Assembly (NCBI RefSeq): GCF_000956475.1
Contig: NZ_JYJB01000003.1
Span: forward strand, 109,100 to 173,099
Origin: Microbacterium hydrocarbonoxydans
Lineage (GTDB): Bacteria > Actinomycetota > Actinomycetes > Actinomycetales > Microbacteriaceae
Length of the DNA: 64,000 bases
Direction of reading: 5' to 3'
Positions within the stretch are counted from its first letter, which is position 1; every line of letters starts with the position of its first letter. This document shows, one piece after another, positions 61,132 to 64,000 of the stretch. Made by a program: the position numbers and the translations under genes. The notes beneath the pieces are model-generated. The model was not told the DNA's origin. It did not search any database and was given only the letters and a program-made list of their open reading frames with translations.

Positions 61132-61511
61132 ACCGCTTCGAGGCCGCCGGCCTGTTCGTCGAGGCCGCGAAGGGCAAGCGCGTCATCGTACTCACCGAGC
61201 GGCGATGGGAGATCGGTGACGCGATCCGCTGCTTCGTCGAGCACCCGGACATCAGCGCGTGGCCGGGGTTCCGCGTGTGCAGGCGGAACGGCGAGGAGCG
61301 CGTCGACCTCGGCGGTCGCGGGCGCATCGTCTTCCACTCGGCGGCATCGAACCTCCGGGGCCTGAGTGCCGACATCGTCCTCGTGTCCGAGGATGCCTAC
61401 CGCGCCATGAACGACGGGCGTCGCGAGGAGTTCCTTCGCGACGCCCGTGCCATTGTCAGCGCGAGCGGGTGCCCCGAGGTGGTCACAGACCGCGGGACGC
61501 GCCTGTCATGA
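61128..61511 (+). CDS. Short protein resembling part of a terminase-like ATPase fold
   Basis: This 127-residue protein has KGKRVIVLTERRWEIGDAI, GRIVFHSAASNLRGLSADIVLVSEDAYRAM and RAIVSASGCPEV. The order resembles the middle of terminase/helicase ATPase domains (RG.SAD.V..DEA), but no Walker A is present and the acidic pair is SED. It may be a decayed or accessory ATPase-like module before the true terminase. Confidence 0.7.
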   Translation: MNRFEAAGLFVEAAKGKRVIVLTERRWEIGDAIRCFVEHPDISAWPGFRVCRRNGEERVDLGGRGRIVFHSAASNLRGLSADIVLVSEDAYRAMNDGRREEFLRDARAIVSASGCPEVVTDRGTRLS

Positions 61512-61663
61512 GCACTCGAGCACGGAAGGCGCGTAAGCGCGCGGGTATCCCGTTCGCCAAGACGTCGAAGCATCCCACGCGGGTGTGGGGCGAACGCCGC
61601 GGTCTCGGTCTCATCACCGGGCCGGAGATCCTCGCCCGCATCCTCGCAAGTCCAACCCGATAG
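61508..61663 (+). CDS. Small basic prophage protein
   Basis: This 51-residue protein (MSTRARKARKRAGIPFAKTSKHPTRVWGERRGLG...) is highly basic and likely binds nucleic acid. It overlaps the previous gene by 4 bases. Confidence 0.65.
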   Translation: MSTRARKARKRAGIPFAKTSKHPTRVWGERRGLGLITGPEILARILASPTR

Positions 61664-61677
61664 GCCAGGAGGCCAGC

Positions 61678-61944
61678 ATGGATCAGATCACACCAGGACG
61701 CATCGTCCTCTACAAGCTCCGCCCTGCCGACGTCGCGATCATCACTGCCGAGAGGGCGACCGATCCGACACACCGTCGGGGGAACGTGCCCATGCCTGGC
61801 GATGTCGTGCCGCTCATCGTCGTGAGGGTGTGGCCCGACGGCGTGAATGGTCAGGCGATCCTCGATGGCAACGACTCGCTCTGGGTGACGTCCGCGCGTC
61901 AGGGTGACGCAGACGGCCAGTGGGCCTGGCCCCACCGCGCCTGA
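61678..61944 (+). CDS. Small prophage beta-rich protein
   Basis: This 88-residue protein (GRIVLYKLRPADVAIITAERA, GDVVPLIVVRVWPDGVNGQAILDGNDSLWVTSARQG) looks like a small beta-barrel found near phage packaging genes. AGGAGG precedes ATG 61678. Exact role unknown. Confidence 0.78.
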   Translation: MDQITPGRIVLYKLRPADVAIITAERATDPTHRRGNVPMPGDVVPLIVVRVWPDGVNGQAILDGNDSLWVTSARQGDADGQWAWPHRA

Positions 61945-61962
61945 CTGACCCTTCGCTCTCCT

Positions 61963-62009
61963 ACCTCGAGGCTCCGATTCCACTTCGTGGAAAAATCCAG
62001 CCTCGAGGT
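61963..62009. promoter_or_regulatory. Two-tier hairpin before the terminase genes
   Basis: An 11-bp outer stem (61963-61973 with 61999-62009) and an inner 6-bp stem (61978-61983 with 61987-61992) lie in the 159-base gap before the small terminase gene. A terminator of the preceding block is one reading. A packaging (cos/pac) site is another, since GC-rich repeats follow at about 62068-62088. Confidence 0.5.
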
Positions 62010-62103
62010 GGGAGGGCGGCACACCGCCGGGAGGATGTTCCTCTCTCCCCGATAACCCTCATAGGGGGTCGCGCACGCGCGCACGCGAGGAAAGGTGACC
62101 GCG

Positions 62104-62472
62104 ATGACCGCATTCGCTGAGGAATCCGTGACCGCAGCCCTCGAGCGCGGGCTGCGCAACGCGAAGCACCTGCGCGCGAAGCATGCTCCCGTCGTCGCCG
62201 CGGCTCGATCCCTCGCGAAGAAGATCGACGCGTGGGACGTCATCGTCGAGTGGGCGATCGAGGATGCCGCCGAGCGTGGTGGTCGCCCGTCCGTGCCCGC
62301 GAACGACAACGTCTCGATCGCGAGCTTCCTGAAGTACCTCGACGCCCTGGGCCTGACGCCCGAGGGTGAAGCGCCTGCGGCATCTGCGCCCGGGCGGCCG
62401 GCGATCAAGCCTGCGCCGGCGAAGCCGACGAACAAGGTGCTCGCGTTCCGGCAGAAGGCGCAGGCCGGGTAG
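62104..62472 (+). CDS. Phage terminase small subunit
   Basis: This 122-residue protein sits directly before the large terminase, with a helical N-terminus (AALERGLRNAKHLRAKHAPVVAAARSLAKKI) and a Pro/Ala tail ending KVLAFRQKAQAG. Many actinophage small terminases look like this; it would bind the packaging site. ATG 62104 has GAGGAAAGG eight bases upstream; GTG 62095 is an alternative. Confidence 0.75.
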   Translation: MTAFAEESVTAALERGLRNAKHLRAKHAPVVAAARSLAKKIDAWDVIVEWAIEDAAERGGRPSVPANDNVSIASFLKYLDALGLTPEGEAPAASAPGRPAIKPAPAKPTNKVLAFRQKAQAG

Positions 62473-62480
62473 GAGGCGCG

Positions 62481-64000
62481 GTGGAGATCACGCACGGGTT
62501 CACAGAGCCGCGTGTGTGGACGAAGCCGCTGTGCGAGCTCACCCCGCGCACCTCCCGCGGATTCGAGGTCATCGAGTTCGCCGAGGAGACGCTGAAGGTC
62601 CACCTGTTCCCGTGGCAGAAGTGGCTCCTGATCCACATGCTCGAGCTCGACTCGTTCGGGCTGCTCCGCTTCCGCAAGGCGCTCGTGATCGTCGGCCGCC
62701 AGAACGGCAAGACGCTCATCGCCGCCGTGCTCGCCGCGTACTGGCTGTACGTCGACGCGGGCCGTTGGCCGAACCAGATCGCCGAACAGAACTTCGTCGT
62801 CGTCGGTGCCGCGCAGAAGCTCGACATCGCCATGAAGCCGTGGAAGCAGGTGCGCCGTTGGGGTGCACCGGATGACATCAAGATCGGCATCGCGGTCGAT
62901 CGCGTCCCCGACTTGCAGGAGATCACCTACCCGCCGCGCACCACGAACGGCGAGACCGAGCTTCGGACGCTCATGGGCGCCGCGTACCTGCCGCGCACCT
63001 TCGACGGTGCCCGCGGTCAGTCCGCCGCCCGCCTGATTCTTGACGAGCTCCGCGAGCAGTACGACTACGACGGCTGGTCGGCGATCGAGAAGTCCGCGAA
63101 CGCGATGTACGACTCGCTGCTCGTCGCGTTCTCGAACGCCGGCACCCGGCGCTCGAAGGTGCTCCGCGACGTCCGCCAGATCGGGCACGAGGGTGTCGAC
63201 GATCCGGAGACGCAGTGGTTCATCGCCGAGTGGTCGGCGGAACAGGATGCCCGCCTCGATGACCCGCGGGCGTTCGCTCAGGCGAACCCGTCTGCCGGGT
63301 ACCTCCCCGGCATGACGATCGCCGGTCTTATGCGCGCCGCCGCGGAGGCCAAGGAGAAGAACGTCGAGCGTATCGAGGTTCTCGGCCAGTGGGTGACTGC
63401 GAAGGTCGACAACTTCATCGAGGTCGAGGACTGGAAGCAGCTACATCAGGCCGCCGCTGACGTCCTCGCGAAGATCCCGCGTGGTGCCCGCACCGTGTGG
63501 GGCATCGACATGTCGCACAACCGGCGGACGACCTGGCTCGCCGCCGCTGTGCTGCTCGAGGACGGCACCCCGTTCGTCACGATCCGCGTGAAGCGCCCCG
63601 GATGGGCGTGGGTGCTCCCGGCGCTCATCGAACTCGCGCAGACGTCCGGGCACCTCGAGGTCGCCGTGCAGTCGAAGGGCGTCCCGGCGACGGACTTCCT
63701 CAAGCCGTTGCAGGATGCCGAGTTCCCAGTCAACGGGAAGATGACGAAGTTCATCGTCCACGCGATCGACTGGTCTGCGTTCGCGCTCGCGACCGGCCGG
63801 CTCTCCGACCGCGTCCGCGACCGCGGCATCGCGCTCATCCCGCAGCCGGACGTCGACCGGGCGATCCCCGGCGCGGTTGTCCGCACCTACGCCGAGAACA
63901 CTGGATGGTCGCGCGAGAAGTCCGTCCCGATGGACATCGCCGGCATCTGCGCCGAGACGATCGCGCTGTACGCGCTCGAGGCGCTGACGCCGCCCCCACC
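62481..64000 (+). CDS. terL: Phage terminase large subunit, 3' end beyond the window
   Basis: The frame is open from GTG 62481 (AGGAGG just upstream) to the window edge, 506 codons. It shows the terminase ATPase: Walker A GRQNGKT in VIVGRQNGKTLIAAVLAA, Walker B RLILDELREQ, and the RNase H-like nuclease beginning WGIDMSHNRRTTWLAAAVLLEDG. It cuts concatemeric phage DNA and pumps it into the head. The C-terminal end and portal gene are outside the window. Confidence 0.93.
   Translation, partial: MEITHGFTEPRVWTKPLCELTPRTSRGFEVIEFAEETLKVHLFPWQKWLLIHMLELDSFGLLRFRKALVIVGRQNGKTLIAAVLAAYWLYVDAGRWPNQIAEQNFVVVGAAQKLDIAMKPWKQVRRWGAPDDIKIGIAVDRVPDLQEITYPPRTTNGETELRTLMGAAYLPRTFDGARGQSAARLILDELREQYDYDGWSAIEKSANAMYDSLLVAFSNAGTRRSKVLRDVRQIGHEGVDDPETQWFIAEWSAEQDARLDDPRAFAQANPSAGYLPGMTIAGLMRAAAEAKEKNVERIEVLGQWVTAKVDNFIEVEDWKQLHQAAADVLAKIPRGARTVWGIDMSHNRRTTWLAAAVLLEDGTPFVTIRVKRPGWAWVLPALIELAQTSGHLEVAVQSKGVPATDFLKPLQDAEFPVNGKMTKFIVHAIDWSAFALATGRLSDRVRDRGIALIPQPDVDRAIPGAVVRTYAENTGWSREKSVPMDIAGICAETIALYALEALTPPP

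Larger units (their letters stand above)
44454..64000. mobile_element. Temperate siphovirus-like prophage, left part
   Basis: Everything from just beyond the nrdF terminator is phage-like: integrase at the edge, lysogeny genes, a divergent control region, recombination and methylase genes, SSB, HNH and terminase genes in the order usual for actinobacterial temperate phages. The right end and attR are outside the window. No tRNA is at the left junction, so the exact attL core cannot be fixed. Confidence 0.92.

Overview
The window is high-GC DNA, with strong G/C preference at third codon positions, from an actinobacterium. Gene content points to Microbacteriaceae and most likely Microbacterium: a GGMDF-ending GroEL, Lsr2, a DtxR-type regulator, SerC of the actinobacterial type, an XPB-type helicase beside its partner protein, DUF3027 next to a cold-shock protein, and nrdHIEF. 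Genus is inferred from family knowledge and was not checked by database search.

Positions 1-44.4 kb are ordinary chromosome in short operons. In order: the 3' part of groL; a WXG100 protein; a two-component system; a TetR/epoxide-hydrolase-like divergent pair with a perfect 15-bp-arm operator; the XPB helicase pair; cold shock protein and DUF3027; serC; a DtxR regulator; a secreted M23 peptidase; an HNH protein; tRNA-Arg(CCT); leuA; a GntR regulator coupled to an orphan ABC ATPase; an MMPL exporter with its MarR regulator; lsr2; a guanidinium exporter behind a guanidine-III riboswitch; a GAF-LuxR regulator facing a DUF485/acetate symporter operon; an Ogt homologue without its active-site cysteine; a 1236-residue SF1-helicase-like protein with damaged Walker motifs; mscL, fmdB, 5-FTHF cyclo-ligase, galU, rimJ; DUF445; a secreted GH43 arabinanase; a CsoR-like regulator; a flavoprotein/hydrolase pair; an MFS transporter; and nrdHIEF. 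Many of these genes look leaderless: a TANNNT -10 hexamer ends 7-8 nt before the start codon.

From about 44.45 kb to the end lies the left part of a temperate siphovirus-like prophage, inserted just behind nrdF. Tyrosine integrase, ImmA/IrrE protease and repressor read leftwards. From a divergent control region the early genes read rightwards: Cro-like and excisionase-like HTH proteins, an antirepressor, a YqaJ exonuclease with a RecT-like neighbour, a possible sliding-clamp-like protein, Dam- and Dcm-type methyltransferases, HNH and GIY-YIG-like proteins, SSB, a run of small cysteine-rich proteins, a second HNH protein, and small and large terminase. The large terminase is open at the window edge, so structural genes and attR lie outside.

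The prophage genes mostly overlap by 1-4 bases as one long transcription unit. Three lone leftward genes interrupt it (47241-47621, 54737-54874, 59985-60329) and are the best candidates for accessory (moron) cargo. The least explained items are the antisense gene inside a forward reading frame at 47 kb, the catalytically degenerate helicase at 26-29.6 kb, the PVHR alkyltransferase-like protein, and a possible small RNA or leader peptide at 13.6 kb.
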